This document shows positions 52,768 through 62,168 of a stretch of 64,000 bases of DNA, in pieces (the first letter of the stretch is position 1; every line of letters starts with the position of its first letter). The DNA comes from Pseudactinotalea terrae (GTDB taxonomy: Bacteria; Actinomycetota; Actinomycetes; Actinomycetales; Beutenbergiaceae). Location of the stretch: contig NZ_WNXZ01000002.1 in assembly GCF_009733845.1 (NCBI RefSeq), positions 1 through 64,000 on the forward strand. The letters are read 5' to 3'. A program made the translations under genes and the position numbers. Under the pieces are notes generated by a model. It saw only the letters and a list, made by a program, of their open reading frames with translations. It did no database searches and was not told the origin of the DNA.

Positions 52768-53715
52768 TCAGGGAAGTGCGCGCTCCAGCCAGCCGAACAG
52801 CAGCGTCTCGTAGCGCTCGCGAACCGGCTTGCTCGACAGGGTGAGGTCGTGGCGTCCGCCGGGGACGCGCAGCACCCGCACCCGCGGACCGAGCAGCGGG
52901 GCACGCCTCCACATCTGGGTCACGTCGAGCACCACGTCGGTGCTCGCGAGCTCCTGCTCGGTCGGCTTCTTGCGGTGCCCGCTGCGCCCCGAGGTGGCCA
53001 CCAGCACGGGCACCACGATGGCGAGCCCCTTCGCGACCCGGGCATGGCCGCGCCGGATCGCACGCGCCCAGCCGGCGAGTGCCGGGAAGCCCGCGTGGGG
53101 CTTCCACGCGAGGTCGAAGTCCCACTCACCACCCGAACCGGAGTGCAGGGACCGCCCGTAGGGCTCAGCCACGGAGGAGACCTGTTGCCGGGGGTGGGTG
53201 ACGCCGATCCGATCGACGACTCTCGTGGTGATCACCCGGTCGAACCAGGAGGCGTTGAGGTCGAGCCACGGGCTGTTCAGCACGAGCGCATCGACCGCGC
53301 CGGGATGGTCGTGCGCATACAGCACGCCGATCAGCCCGCCGGTCGAGTGCCCGTTCAGCACCACGGTCTCGTGCCCCTGCGCGCGCACGAACGCCAGTGC
53401 GGCGTCGAGCTCGAGGTCGTAGTCCCGCAGGTCGGTGATCCAGTTCGGGGTGCGGCCGGGCCGGATCGAGCGACCGTAGTCGCGCAGGTCGAGCGCGTAC
53501 ACGTCGTAGCCGTGATCGATCCAGCGCTGGGCGTGCTGCTCCTGGAAGAAGTAGTCCACGAAGCCGTGCAGGTAGACCATCGCCCGCGGGCGGGTGCCGG
53601 CATCGGTCCGGTGCACGAGGGTGGCCACACCGGGTCCGCTGTCGTCGGTCACCTCGAGCGTGCGGGCCATCCAGTCGCCGCCGAGGACATCGGGCTGCGG
53701 TTCGCTCCACGTCAT
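52768..53715 (-). CDS. Alpha/beta hydrolase (lysophospholipase-like)
   Basis: A 315-aa hydrolase of the serine aminopeptidase S33/PldB type. AMVYLHGFVDYFFQEQHAQR gives the oxyanion region, the nucleophile elbow is NGHSTGGLIG (Ser about residue 134), and a late GGRHDLTLS holds the catalytic His. Substrate unknown, probably a lipid or ester. GAGGAT lies 6 nt before the ATG, so the transcript may be leaderless. Confidence 0.88.
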   Translation of the reverse strand: MTWSEPQPDVLGGDWMARTLEVTDDSGPGVATLVHRTDAGTRPRAMVYLHGFVDYFFQEQHAQRWIDHGYDVYALDLRDYGRSIRPGRTPNWITDLRDYDLELDAALAFVRAQGHETVVLNGHSTGGLIGVLYAHDHPGAVDALVLNSPWLDLNASWFDRVITTRVVDRIGVTHPRQQVSSVAEPYGRSLHSGSGGEWDFDLAWKPHAGFPALAGWARAIRRGHARVAKGLAIVVPVLVATSGRSGHRKKPTEQELASTDVVLDVTQMWRRAPLLGPRVRVLRVPGGRHDLTLSSKPVRERYETLLFGWLERALP

Positions 53716-53812
53716 CGACCCATCCTCGCCCATCGTGTCGGATGGGGAGCTGTGACCTGTGCTCGCAGGTGCGGCTCTGCTTAGGTGGTGGCCGTCAAGG
53801 AAGAGGAGACCC

Positions 53813-55453
53813 ATGTCGATGCCGCCGACAGACTCTGGTTCGTACCCACCCGCCGCCGGGCCGTACGGCGGCCAGCCGCACGCACAGCCAGGTGACGTGG
53901 GCTACGCACAGCCGGCGCAGCCGTCGAACCGACGAACGGTCGGCTGGATCGGGGTGGCGGCGCTGTACGCGCTCGTGATCTGGCAGCTCCTGGTCCCGAC
54001 GGTGAGGACCCTGACCGAGAGCACCAGGAGCGGCAGCCCGTTCAGCGGCGGCTCCGACCCGGCCGGCTTGCAGAACTGGGCAAGCATCATGCCGGAGCTG
54101 GTACCGGCCCTCGGGTTCAGCATCCTCACGGTGCTGCCTGTCACCGTGGCCGCAGCGGCGCTCGGCCTTGTCATCGGCGCCGCGATGACGACGCCGCACC
54201 GGCTCTCGCTCGTGGTCCGCGTCGTGGTCGGGGTGCTGGCGGCCCTGTTCGCGCCGCTGGGAATCGGGCTGTCCCGGTTCTTCGCCGGCGACGGGATCGG
54301 CTCTCCCGAGCAGGCGCGGACGTTCGTCGTCGTCGCGATCACGCTCGCGGCACTGCCGCTGCTGACCGCCGGGTTCGCCACGGCGTTCGCACTGGTGCTG
54401 AGGGTCCGTGAGCCCGGGCGCGGCGTGGCCGCGGTCCTGATCCTCGGGGTCACGGGGGCGCTGGCACTGGGTGCGCAGCTGTTCGACGTCCCCTACACCT
54501 TCACCGGCCCGCAGCAGGCCACCCAGACCCCGATGGCGCTGATGTATCGGTTGGCATACATGATGGCCGACTTCGGCAGAGGTGCTGCCGTCGCCGGCGC
54601 GCTGCTGCTCCTGGCCGGTGCGTTGGGCGTCATCGCGGTGGTCGCGGTGCTGCTCCTGCGGATGCGGCTGGGCGTCGAGGGCGAGGTCGCCGCGACCCGG
54701 GCGCCATCCGCTGGCCTCGGTGTCGCTGGGGCGGTCGTCGCCGTCCTGGTGCTGCTCGGTTGCCTGGTGGTCTTCCTTCCGGTGCTGACCGGCGGACTCA
54801 GCACCGCCCCGGACGGGCAGGTCACCCCGGTCCGGGTCATGCTCGCCACGTGGGGCCCGGTGGCGATCGCGACCGTGCTGCAGGTCTCCGTGGCCGTCGC
54901 CGCCGGCGCAGCGATCGGCTGGTGCCAGCCGGCAGGGCGACACAGCATGTGGCTGCTGCTCCCGCTCGCGCCCTGGTTGTTCGTCGGGCCGGGTCCGCTG
55001 ACGCTGGCGCGGTTCCTGCACCAGCGTGACATGGGCACGCTCAACACCTGGACCGGCCTGATCCCCGGGCCGACGATCGTGGTCGGCGCTGTCATCGTGA
55101 TGGCGATGCTCTTCGCGGGTATGCGCGAGCGCTCGCGCGCGGACGGCCGAGTGCTCGGCGCAGCGGCGGCAGGTCTGGGCGCGGTGCTGCTGGTGACGCA
55201 GGCGCAGTCGCTGCTGCCCGCCTTGATCGTCAGCAACGATCCCGACCTCGCCACCGCACCGATGACGCTCGTGCGCATGGCCGGCTCGCTGGGGTTCCAC
55301 AACGAGGAGCACGCCTGGTTGCTCGGCCTGCTCTACCCGCTCCCGATGCTGCTGGTGGTGGCTGCGCTGGGTGTCCTGGGCCAGCTAGGGCTGCGGCGGG
55401 CGGCGCTGCAGCCGCCGCACCCGCAGCAGCCGTCCGTGCACGGGTACGCCTAG
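53813..55453 (+). CDS. Large polytopic membrane protein of unknown function
   Basis: A 546-aa protein. The first ~45 residues are a Pro/Gly/Gln-rich cytoplasmic tail ([17 protein letters not shown]), followed by roughly ten to twelve membrane helices in two halves, separated by a short charged loop near residue 300. No catalytic or transport signature is visible. GAAGAGGAG precedes the ATG; a second ATG two codons later is also possible. The gene sits between the two copies of the A-B-C-D module and shares the tail-plus-helices style of D, without clear homology. Its stop overlaps the fgd stop by 4 nt. Confidence 0.78.
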   Translation: MSMPPTDSGSYPPAAGPYGGQPHAQPGDVGYAQPAQPSNRRTVGWIGVAALYALVIWQLLVPTVRTLTESTRSGSPFSGGSDPAGLQNWASIMPELVPALGFSILTVLPVTVAAAALGLVIGAAMTTPHRLSLVVRVVVGVLAALFAPLGIGLSRFFAGDGIGSPEQARTFVVVAITLAALPLLTAGFATAFALVLRVREPGRGVAAVLILGVTGALALGAQLFDVPYTFTGPQQATQTPMALMYRLAYMMADFGRGAAVAGALLLLAGALGVIAVVAVLLLRMRLGVEGEVAATRAPSAGLGVAGAVVAVLVLLGCLVVFLPVLTGGLSTAPDGQVTPVRVMLATWGPVAIATVLQVSVAVAAGAAIGWCQPAGRHSMWLLLPLAPWLFVGPGPLTLARFLHQRDMGTLNTWTGLIPGPTIVVGAVIVMAMLFAGMRERSRADGRVLGAAAAGLGAVLLVTQAQSLLPALIVSNDPDLATAPMTLVRMAGSLGFHNEEHAWLLGLLYPLPMLLVVAALGVLGQLGLRRAALQPPHPQQPSVHGYA

Positions 55454-56457
55454 GCGCGCAGCCGCGGCGCGAGGTCGCGCTCGAAGAGCTCCATGGCGCG
55501 GCGCTGGTCGTGGCCGGGGAAGTGGAACACGAGGTGGTTCAGGCCCCAGTCGATGTACTGGCGGACCTGAGCGGCGACCTCGTCAGCGTCCGAGCCCACG
55601 ATCCAGCGCGAGGCGATCTGCTCGATCGGCAACGCATCGGCTGCGCGCTCCATCTCGACCGGGTCGGTGATGTCGTGCTTCTGCTCCTTCGACAGCGCCA
55701 GCGGCGCCCAGAAGCGGGTGTTCTCCAGCGCGAGATCGCCGTCGGTGTCGTAGGACAGCTTGATCTCGATCATGCGGTCGATGGTCTCGACGTCCCGGTC
55801 GGCCTTCTCCGCGCCCTCCGCCAGGGAGGGGATCAGCTTCTCGGTGTAGAGCTCGGCGCCCTTGCCGGAGGTGCAGATGAAGCCGTCGCCGCGGCGGCCG
55901 GCGTACCGCGCGACCATCGGGCCACCGGCGGCGATGTACACAGGGACGCCGCCCTCGGGGCGGTCGTAGATCGAGGCGTCCTGGGTGCGGTAGTACTCGC
56001 CCTCGAAGGTGACCCGGTCCTGCGTCCAGAGCGCCCGCATCAGCTCGACCGACTCCCGCAGCCGGGCGAACCGCTCCTTGAACTCCGGCCAGTCGCCGGT
56101 CCAGCCGGAGGCGATCTCGTTCAGCGCCTCGCCCGAGCCGACACCCAGGAAGATGCGCCCCGGGTAGAGCACGCCCATCGTGGCGAACGCCTGCGCGAGG
56201 ACGGCAGGGTTGTAGCGGAACGTGGGCGTCATCACCGAGGTACCCAGCTGGATCGTGCTGGTGCGTTCACCCACGGCGGCCAGCCACGACAGCGAGAACG
56301 GTGCGTGACCGCCCTCGTGGCGCCACGGCTGGAAGTGGTCGGAGACCGTCGCTGACTCGAAGCCGCGCTGCTCCGCGATCACGGCGAGCTCGACCAGCTC
56401 CCGCGGGTCGAACTGCTCAGCCGATGCCTTGTAACCGAGACGAAGAGGAAGCGTCAT
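55450..56457 (-). CDS. fgd: F420-dependent glucose-6-phosphate dehydrogenase
   Basis: A 335-aa luciferase-like oxidoreductase that closely follows mycobacterial FGD1: [67 protein letters not shown] and [16 protein letters not shown]. The phosphate-binding and catalytic His/Glu residues ([15 protein letters not shown]) are kept. It oxidises glucose 6-phosphate with coenzyme F420 to give 6-phosphogluconolactone and F420H2, the main F420H2 source in actinobacteria. GAGGAT lies 6 nt before the ATG. Confidence 0.96.
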   Translation of the reverse strand: MTLPLRLGYKASAEQFDPRELVELAVIAEQRGFESATVSDHFQPWRHEGGHAPFSLSWLAAVGERTSTIQLGTSVMTPTFRYNPAVLAQAFATMGVLYPGRIFLGVGSGEALNEIASGWTGDWPEFKERFARLRESVELMRALWTQDRVTFEGEYYRTQDASIYDRPEGGVPVYIAAGGPMVARYAGRRGDGFICTSGKGAELYTEKLIPSLAEGAEKADRDVETIDRMIEIKLSYDTDGDLALENTRFWAPLALSKEQKHDITDPVEMERAADALPIEQIASRWIVGSDADEVAAQVRQYIDWGLNHLVFHFPGHDQRRAMELFERDLAPRLRA

Positions 56458-56495
56458 GGGTCGATCCTCGCACCTCCCCGACCCGGAGGCGACAT

Positions 56496-56541
56496 GACCC
56501 CTTACCCCCGGCGACCGCCGTCGGGCACGGGGTAAGGGGTC
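56496..56541. repeat. Perfect 13-bp inverted repeat in a divergent promoter region
   Basis: GACCCCTTACCCC (56496-56508) and its exact complement (56529-56541) are 20 bp apart, and the spacer contains CGGC/GCCG. It lies 39 bp upstream of fgd on one side and 90 bp upstream of the small-protein gene on the other. It could be an operator, an RNA hairpin in a 5' leader, or a remnant terminator. Confidence 0.65.
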
Positions 56542-56630
56542 CTCAGGCACAACGGTGCGCGGAATTCCCATAGCCCTGACTGGGGCCTCACCGCCAGAGT
56601 AGGTGGCACACCACGAAGGAAGGAACGGTC

Positions 56631-56792
56631 ATGGAACCGCAGTTCTATGCATCTGAGCACGAGTATCGACGCGAGCAGCTTCGCGACGTCCGGCGCGCGC
56701 AGGCGCTCCGGAAGGTCGCACGCCTCCGGGCACTGCTGCTGCAGCGGCGAGCTGAGCGGCAGGCACGCGAGACTCTCGTCCGCGTCGCATGA
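56631..56792 (+). CDS. 53-aa Arg-rich helical small protein
   Basis: A small ORF beginning MEPQFYASEHEYRREQLRD and ending RETLVRVA, with 15 Arg in 53 residues and an amphipathic, coiled-coil-like pattern (RLRALLLQRRAERQ). A strong GAAGGAAGGAAC ribosome site precedes the ATG, and a strong intrinsic terminator follows the stop by 48 bp, so it is probably a real monocistronic gene. Function unknown; positive charge would allow nucleic acid or membrane-surface binding. Confidence 0.75.
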   Translation: MEPQFYASEHEYRREQLRDVRRAQALRKVARLRALLLQRRAERQARETLVRVA

Positions 56793-56840
56793 GCGCCCGG
56801 CGAGCCGGGGGATGTCTCCCCGGCGGACTCGACCCGACGG

Positions 56841-56875
56841 CCCGGTGGTTTCACAACCACCGGGCTTTCGGCTTT
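56841..56875 (+). terminator. Rho-independent terminator with T-tract
   Basis: A perfect 10-bp stem CCCGGTGGTT/AACCACCGGG with a TCAC loop, followed by CTTTCGGCTTTT. It is the only classical U-tailed terminator I found in the window. Confidence 0.92.
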
Positions 56876-56889
56876 TCTGGGGTAGGTGA

Positions 56890-59829
56890 ATGACGGCCCT
56901 GCCCAGCGCCGTGTCGGCGCTGCATGAGACCATGCCGGATGTGGCAACGCCCGCCCTCACAGCACCGCTGATCGGACGCGAGAGCGAGATCGGCGCGCTG
57001 CGCGATGCGTGGGAACGGACCCTCGAGGGCGATGCCGGCGCTGTGGTGCTCGCCGGCGACGCGGGCATCGGCAAGACCCGGCTGATCACCGAGCTCGCGG
57101 ATCAGGTAGCCGGCGAGGGCGGGCTTGTGCTGCTCGGGCACTGCCTGGGGCTCGGCCAGGCGGCACCGCCGTTCCTGCCGGTGCTCGAGATCGCCTCCCA
57201 GCTCCACGAGGCCTCCGACGACAGCGAGATCGTCGAGAGCACCGGGCGGCTGCTGCGCGCCGATGTCTCGGGCGACCAGGTGCGCTTCTTCGACGGCGTC
57301 CAGTCGCTGCTGCTGCGGGCGGCGCGGAAGCAGCCGGTGCTCGTGGTGGTCGAGGACCTGCACTGGAGCGACCCCTCCACGCGCGACCTGCTGCTGTTCC
57401 TGCTGGCGCGGCTCGGGAGCAGCCGGATCCTGGTGCTGCTCAGCTACCGCACCGACGACCTGAACCGGTCGCACCCGTTGCGGCCCTGGCTGGCGAGCGT
57501 GGTCCGGATGCGTGGTGTCATCCGGGTTGACGTGGAGCCGTGGGGCGATGAGGACGTGCGTGCGTTCGCGCGGACCTTGCTCCCCGAGGGGCAGGCCGAC
57601 GACGAGGTGGTGGCCGATGTCGCCAAGCGCTCCGAGGGGAACGCCTTCTTCGCCGAGGAGCTGATGAGCGCCGCGCGCGGCGGTGCCGCGGAGCTGAGCG
57701 ACGTGCTCACCTCGGTGCTGCTGGACCGGATCGAGCGGCTGTCCACGGCGGCGCAGCGCGTGGTGCGTGCGGCCGCGATCGTGGGGCAGCGGGACCTGTG
57801 GGCCACCTCCTTGGAGGGGCTGGTCGGCACCGAGGTGGTGGGCCTCGCTCCGAACGAGGTCGAGTCCGCGCTGCGGGAGTGCGTGCAGTCGCACGTGCTG
57901 GTCGTCGCTCACGACGGCGCCTACGCGTTCCGGCATGCGCTGCTGCGGGAGGCGGTGCTGGCCGACATGCTCCCCGGCGAGAGTGCTCGGCTGCACGGCG
58001 CGTACGTGACCGTGCTGGAACGCGAGCAGCCGAAGGGGTGGCAGGCGGCGATCGCGTTCCACGCCACCCGCGCAGGCGACCTGGCCCGGGCGCTGACCGC
58101 TCGGCTCGAGGCCACCACGGTCGCGTGCGAGTACGCCGCGCACAGCGACGCCCTCGCGCACGTCGAGAAGGCGCTCGAGCTGTGGCCCGCGGTGACCGAC
58201 CCGGAGGCGGTCACGGGCGTGACCGAGCTGACGTTGACGCTGCGTGCCTGCGACGAGGCCACGGCGGCTGCCCGCAGCGATCGTGCGCTGTCCTACGCAC
58301 GGGCCGGCGTGAAGCTCGCCGACAAGGTCGGCGACGTGCTGCAGCAGGCAGGCGCCCGGCGCCGGATCGCCAACCTGCTCTACAACGACGGGGAGTGGCG
58401 GGAGGCGGAGCGGCAGATCGCTCTCGCCTGGACGTTGCTGGAGAACGAGCCCTCGACGGCGGAGCGCGCATGGGTGATGTCGACGATGTCCTACGGCGTG
58501 TTCACCCCGGAGCGCCGTGAGCTCGCCGAGCGTGCGATCGCCGAGGCCCGCGCGGTGGGCGCGCAGGGCGCCGAGGCCGATGCGCTGATCTCGCTGGCCT
58601 TCCTGCTGCAGCACGACGGCGATGTCGAGGGTGCGATGGAGCGGCTCGTGGAGGCGCGGGACAAGGCTCGCGAGGACGCCGCCGATGACACCGAGCTCCG
58701 TGCCTACTTCAACATGGCGATGCTCCGGTACGACCACGGGCGGATCGCCGAGGCTGCCGAGATCGCGGCCGAAGGCGTGGCCGTGGCCGCCGAGCACGGG
58801 CGCACCTGGTCCGGGTACGGGCGCGAGCTCACCTGGCTGCTCGGCATGATCGACATCGCCCGCGGTGCGTTCTCGGACGTGGTGGCGCGGAGCACGGCCG
58901 CCCTCGAGTCCGTCCCGAGCTCGGAGCGCTCGCTGGTGCTCTCGACGAGGGTGCTCGCGGCGGCGTGGACGGGGGACTGGCAGCAGCTCGACGCCGACGT
59001 CGTCGCGCTCGGCTCGGCCGAGCAGATCGCTGCCGGAGTCCTGTCCGGCCGGTCGAACGAGACCATGTCCGGGCACGGGCTGGTGCACTCCTGGCTGTGG
59101 CGCGGCCGCACCGACCTGGTCGAGGCCGCGCTCTCGCGTGCGCTGGCGGTCCCCGAGTACCCGGACGACCTGGCGGAGATCCGGATCGGAGCGATCCTGC
59201 TCGCCGCGCGAGCGGACGCCGCCGCGAGCGGTCATCCCACCACGATCCCCGAGGCGGGTCAGTCCTCGGAGGATCTGCTCAAGCGCGTCGAGCGGGTCGC
59301 CGAGGTCGGGGTGCCGCGCGGCAAGGAGCTCGGCGCCGAGGGGCGCATGTGGTTGGCGCGTGCCCGCGCCGAGGCTGCCCGGTGTCGGGGCGAGAACGCG
59401 CCGGAGCTGTGGCGGGCGGTCGTCGAGGCCGCCGAGTTCGGCGAACGCCCGCACGAGGCGGTCGCGCGGTGGCGGCTCGGCGAGGCGCTGCTGTCCGAGA
59501 CCGACCGCTCCGGCGAGACGGAGCTGATCACGGCGCACGCGCTCGCGACCGAGATGGCGCTGGCCCCCTTGGCGGCTGCTGTCGAGGCCACCTGTCGACG
59601 CTTCAGGGTCACCCTCCCGGGGGTGCGCAGGACCGCTGACGTGCTGACCCCGCGTGAGCGCTCCGTGCTGGAACGCGTGGCCCGCGGCCTCACCAACCGG
59701 GCGATCGGGGCGGAGCTGTTCATCTCGGAGAAGACGGTCAGCGTCCACCTCACCCGCGTCATGGCCAAGCTCGGGGCCACCTCCCGGACCGAGGCGGTCG
59801 CCGTCGCGATGTCGCGCGGCCTGATCTAG
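56890..59829 (+). CDS. LAL-type LuxR-family ATPase regulator
   Basis: A 979-aa regulator of the MalT/LAL class. The AAA-type ATPase domain has Walker A GDAGIGKTR (about residue 57) and Walker B PVLVVVEDLHWSD (about 150). A long helical TPR-like middle follows (about 380-880). The C-terminal LuxR HTH reads LTPRERSVLERVARGLTNRAIGAELFISEKTVSVHL. Such proteins switch on nearby genes on binding a small ligand. The start is uncertain; the ATG at 56932 would leave out 14 residues. The downstream LLM gene runs in the same direction 38 bp later and could be a target. Confidence 0.92.
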   Translation: MTALPSAVSALHETMPDVATPALTAPLIGRESEIGALRDAWERTLEGDAGAVVLAGDAGIGKTRLITELADQVAGEGGLVLLGHCLGLGQAAPPFLPVLEIASQLHEASDDSEIVESTGRLLRADVSGDQVRFFDGVQSLLLRAARKQPVLVVVEDLHWSDPSTRDLLLFLLARLGSSRILVLLSYRTDDLNRSHPLRPWLASVVRMRGVIRVDVEPWGDEDVRAFARTLLPEGQADDEVVADVAKRSEGNAFFAEELMSAARGGAAELSDVLTSVLLDRIERLSTAAQRVVRAAAIVGQRDLWATSLEGLVGTEVVGLAPNEVESALRECVQSHVLVVAHDGAYAFRHALLREAVLADMLPGESARLHGAYVTVLEREQPKGWQAAIAFHATRAGDLARALTARLEATTVACEYAAHSDALAHVEKALELWPAVTDPEAVTGVTELTLTLRACDEATAAARSDRALSYARAGVKLADKVGDVLQQAGARRRIANLLYNDGEWREAERQIALAWTLLENEPSTAERAWVMSTMSYGVFTPERRELAERAIAEARAVGAQGAEADALISLAFLLQHDGDVEGAMERLVEARDKAREDAADDTELRAYFNMAMLRYDHGRIAEAAEIAAEGVAVAAEHGRTWSGYGRELTWLLGMIDIARGAFSDVVARSTAALESVPSSERSLVLSTRVLAAAWTGDWQQLDADVVALGSAEQIAAGVLSGRSNETMSGHGLVHSWLWRGRTDLVEAALSRALAVPEYPDDLAEIRIGAILLAARADAAASGHPTTIPEAGQSSEDLLKRVERVAEVGVPRGKELGAEGRMWLARARAEAARCRGENAPELWRAVVEAAEFGERPHEAVARWRLGEALLSETDRSGETELITAHALATEMALAPLAAAVEATCRRFRVTLPGVRRTADVLTPRERSVLERVARGLTNRAIGAELFISEKTVSVHLTRVMAKLGATSRTEAVAVAMSRGLI

Positions 59830-59867
59830 CTAGCCTGAGGGGCACCACCGAGAGGAAGAGCGATCCG

Positions 59868-60707
59868 ATGACGCTGAGGTACGGGTTGAAGCTGAGCCAA
59901 CGGGCCAGCATGGCGGAGTACCGGGAGTTCTGGCAGCTCACCGAGGATGCCGGGTTCGACCACGCGTGGGTGATGGACCACTTCGCGACCATCGACCACG
60001 ACGAGCAGGGCGACATCTTCGAGGCGTGGACGCTCCAGGCGGCGATGGCCGTGGCGACCTCGCGCGTGCGCATCGGCTGCATGGTCTCTGGCAACACCTA
60101 CCGGCACCCGGCCGAGATCGCGAAGATGGCGGTGACCGTGGACCACCTCTCGGGTGGCCGCCTGGAGTTCGGGTTCGGCGCAGGCTGGAACACCTACGAG
60201 CACGAGGCGATGGGACTGGAGCTCGGTGCCCCTGGACCGCGGCTGCGCCGGTTCGAGGAGGCCGTGACGATCGTCAAGTCGCTCTGGAACGACGAGCGCA
60301 CCACGTTCGCGGGCGAGCACTACACGATCACCGACCTCGTCGCCGAGCCCAAGCCGGTGCAGCAGCCGGTGCCGTTCTGGATCGGCGGCAGCGGCCGCCG
60401 CAAGACGCTGCGTGTTGTGGCCGAGCACGCCGACGTGTGGAACTGGACCGGGCCCGGCCTCGAGGACTTCAGCGACGCCTCCGCCACCCTCGACGCGCAC
60501 TGCGAGACGATCGGTCGCGACCCGGGCGAGGTCCGCCGCTCGGTCCAGCTCCGCCTCCCCGACGGCGAGGACACCTGCCTCGAGATCGTCGCCGACGCCG
60601 TCCACCGCGGCGCGACCGAGATCATCTTCATCGCCCGCACGCCGAACCCGGTGGTCGACGGCGAACGTCTCGCCGCCATGCTTCCCCGGTTCCGCGAGCT
60701 GGGGTGA
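59868..60707 (+). CDS. LLM-class F420-dependent oxidoreductase
   Basis: A 279-aa luciferase-like flavin/F420 enzyme with GFDHAWVMDHF, IGCMVSGNTYRHPAEIAKMAVTVDHLS, LEFGFGAGWNTYEHEAMG and the PVPFWIGGSGRRKTLRVVAEHADVWN segment. The type is the Rv2161c/TIGR03560-like actinobacterial group. It probably draws on F420H2 made by the nearby FGD. Substrate unknown. GAGAGGAAGAG precedes the ATG. Confidence 0.9.
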   Translation: MTLRYGLKLSQRASMAEYREFWQLTEDAGFDHAWVMDHFATIDHDEQGDIFEAWTLQAAMAVATSRVRIGCMVSGNTYRHPAEIAKMAVTVDHLSGGRLEFGFGAGWNTYEHEAMGLELGAPGPRLRRFEEAVTIVKSLWNDERTTFAGEHYTITDLVAEPKPVQQPVPFWIGGSGRRKTLRVVAEHADVWNWTGPGLEDFSDASATLDAHCETIGRDPGEVRRSVQLRLPDGEDTCLEIVADAVHRGATEIIFIARTPNPVVDGERLAAMLPRFRELG

Positions 60708-60727
60708 GCGGATGCTGCGCACCTCGC

Positions 60728-60733
60728 TACAGT
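60728..60733 (+). promoter_or_regulatory. -10 box TACAGT before module gene D2
   Basis: TACAGT ends 7 nt before the ATG at 60741. The hexamer is the same as at D1. Confidence 0.45.
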
Positions 60734-60740
60734 GACGCCG

Positions 60741-62168
60741 ATGAGCGACGGCGAGACTCAGCAGGCGGGCTCCCCGCCTGATCCTGCGGCCGCGCCGGAC
60801 AGCTCCGACGAGGTCGCGGAACGGGCAGACCCGCTGGGGCTGCACGAGTCCGCCCAGCTCGTGCGCGCGACGGCCGGGCTGCTGGCCCAGCACTGGCTGC
60901 CGCTGCTCGCGATCGCCGCAGCCAGCCTGCTCGCGCACGAGCTGCTCGCCCAGCTCGCGGTCGTCGCCGGTCGCGCCGGTGCCGTACCCGGGTTCCTCGC
61001 GCTCGCACTCGTGCCGTTGGCGAACCTGGTCGCGCTGGTCGGGATGCTGCTGGTGGTACGCAGCCGGGAGGCGCGGCGCTCGGACATCTGGGGCGTGGTC
61101 GCCGCTGTCGGCGCCGTGCTCGTGCCGTTCCTCGTGGTCTACGAGAGCCGGGGCGACCTCCGCACCGACCTCCTCGCGTACGTCAACGCCGGGATCTGGG
61201 AGGACATCGGTTCCGGGCAGGAGTTCGCGCGGCTCCCGCAGATCGCGTCCTGGCTGGTGCTCGGGATCGTCGTCGCTGCCCTGGTGGTCCGGGCGGTGGG
61301 TGGGCGGCTCGCGCACAGCACGAGGCTCGGCTCGCCCGACGACCCCCGCCGCGGCTTGCTGCACGTCCTGGTCGGATATGCCGAGGCGGTGTGGGTGACG
61401 CTGGGCGCCTGGGTGCTCGCGGGCGTGCTCGGTGGGATCGGGGCGTGGTGGGCCAGCCGCACCCTCGCGCAGGCGATCTTCGGCGGCTGGGCCGCGGTGC
61501 GGGAGAACCTGCCCAGCCTCGGGGCGATCGGTGACTGGTTCCTCGGCCTGCTGCCCGTACTCGCCGATGCGGCCGTCACCGGGCTGGTGGTCCCGCTCTC
61601 GATGCTGACGATCGCCGTGATCGTCTACGGGCTGCAGGTCGTCGCCACCGTCGGTGCCGATGACGTGGTCGGCGCCGCCAGGCGTGGCCGCTGGAACGGG
61701 CTCGTCGACCGTGTCGGGGACGCCCGGTTGCGCCAGGCTTGGGGTCGGCTGTCCGACCCCGCCGGGCGGTTCGGCGTGCTCGTGGGCGGGCTGGGGCTGG
61801 TGATCCGGTCGGCCTTCTCACCCGTGCTCGCGTACTGCGTGCTGTTCACGCTGATCGCACAGCTCGACGTGGTGCTCTGGTGGTTCGTGCGGCTCGCGCT
61901 CGGGTGGCGCACGGAGCTGGTGTGGGAGGCGCTCTACGTCCCCGTCGACGGCGTCGCGCAGATGCTCACGCTGGTGCTGAGCGTCACGCTCACCGCTGTC
62001 TTCGCCGACCGGCTGCTCGTGCGGTTCGGCGCCGTGGGCCAGCTGCGCAGCGGGGCGCGTCAGAAGGGCAGCGGCAGCTCGATGAACGCGGCAGGGGGGA
62101 ACTCGTTGGAGTCCACGCGCACCGAGACCAGCTCGGCACCCACCGGGACCAGCACCAGCGTGGACTGA
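60741..62168 (+). CDS. Module protein D, copy 2: polytopic membrane protein
   Basis: A 475-aa paralogue of the 442-aa D1. An acidic/polar N-terminal tail (about residues 1-45) is followed by about eight to nine membrane helices with the shared GAVLVPFLVVYESRGD, LVGYAEAVWV and LSMLTIAVIVYGLQ stretches. After the common end (RFGAVGQLR) it carries an extra ~33-residue Ser/Gly/Thr-rich tail (SGARQKGSGSSMNAAGG) that is encoded antisense to the end of C2, giving a 109-bp overlap. The tail may be a read-through product of a lost stop codon. Confidence 0.8.
   Translation: MSDGETQQAGSPPDPAAAPDSSDEVAERADPLGLHESAQLVRATAGLLAQHWLPLLAIAAASLLAHELLAQLAVVAGRAGAVPGFLALALVPLANLVALVGMLLVVRSREARRSDIWGVVAAVGAVLVPFLVVYESRGDLRTDLLAYVNAGIWEDIGSGQEFARLPQIASWLVLGIVVAALVVRAVGGRLAHSTRLGSPDDPRRGLLHVLVGYAEAVWVTLGAWVLAGVLGGIGAWWASRTLAQAIFGGWAAVRENLPSLGAIGDWFLGLLPVLADAAVTGLVVPLSMLTIAVIVYGLQVVATVGADDVVGAARRGRWNGLVDRVGDARLRQAWGRLSDPAGRFGVLVGGLGLVIRSAFSPVLAYCVLFTLIAQLDVVLWWFVRLALGWRTELVWEALYVPVDGVAQMLTLVLSVTLTAVFADRLLVRFGAVGQLRSGARQKGSGSSMNAAGGNSLESTRTETSSAPTGTSTSVD

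Noticed and set aside
56496-56541. 13-bp dyad as the terminator of fgd
   Set aside because: It lies upstream of the fgd start, not after its stop, so it cannot end that transcript.
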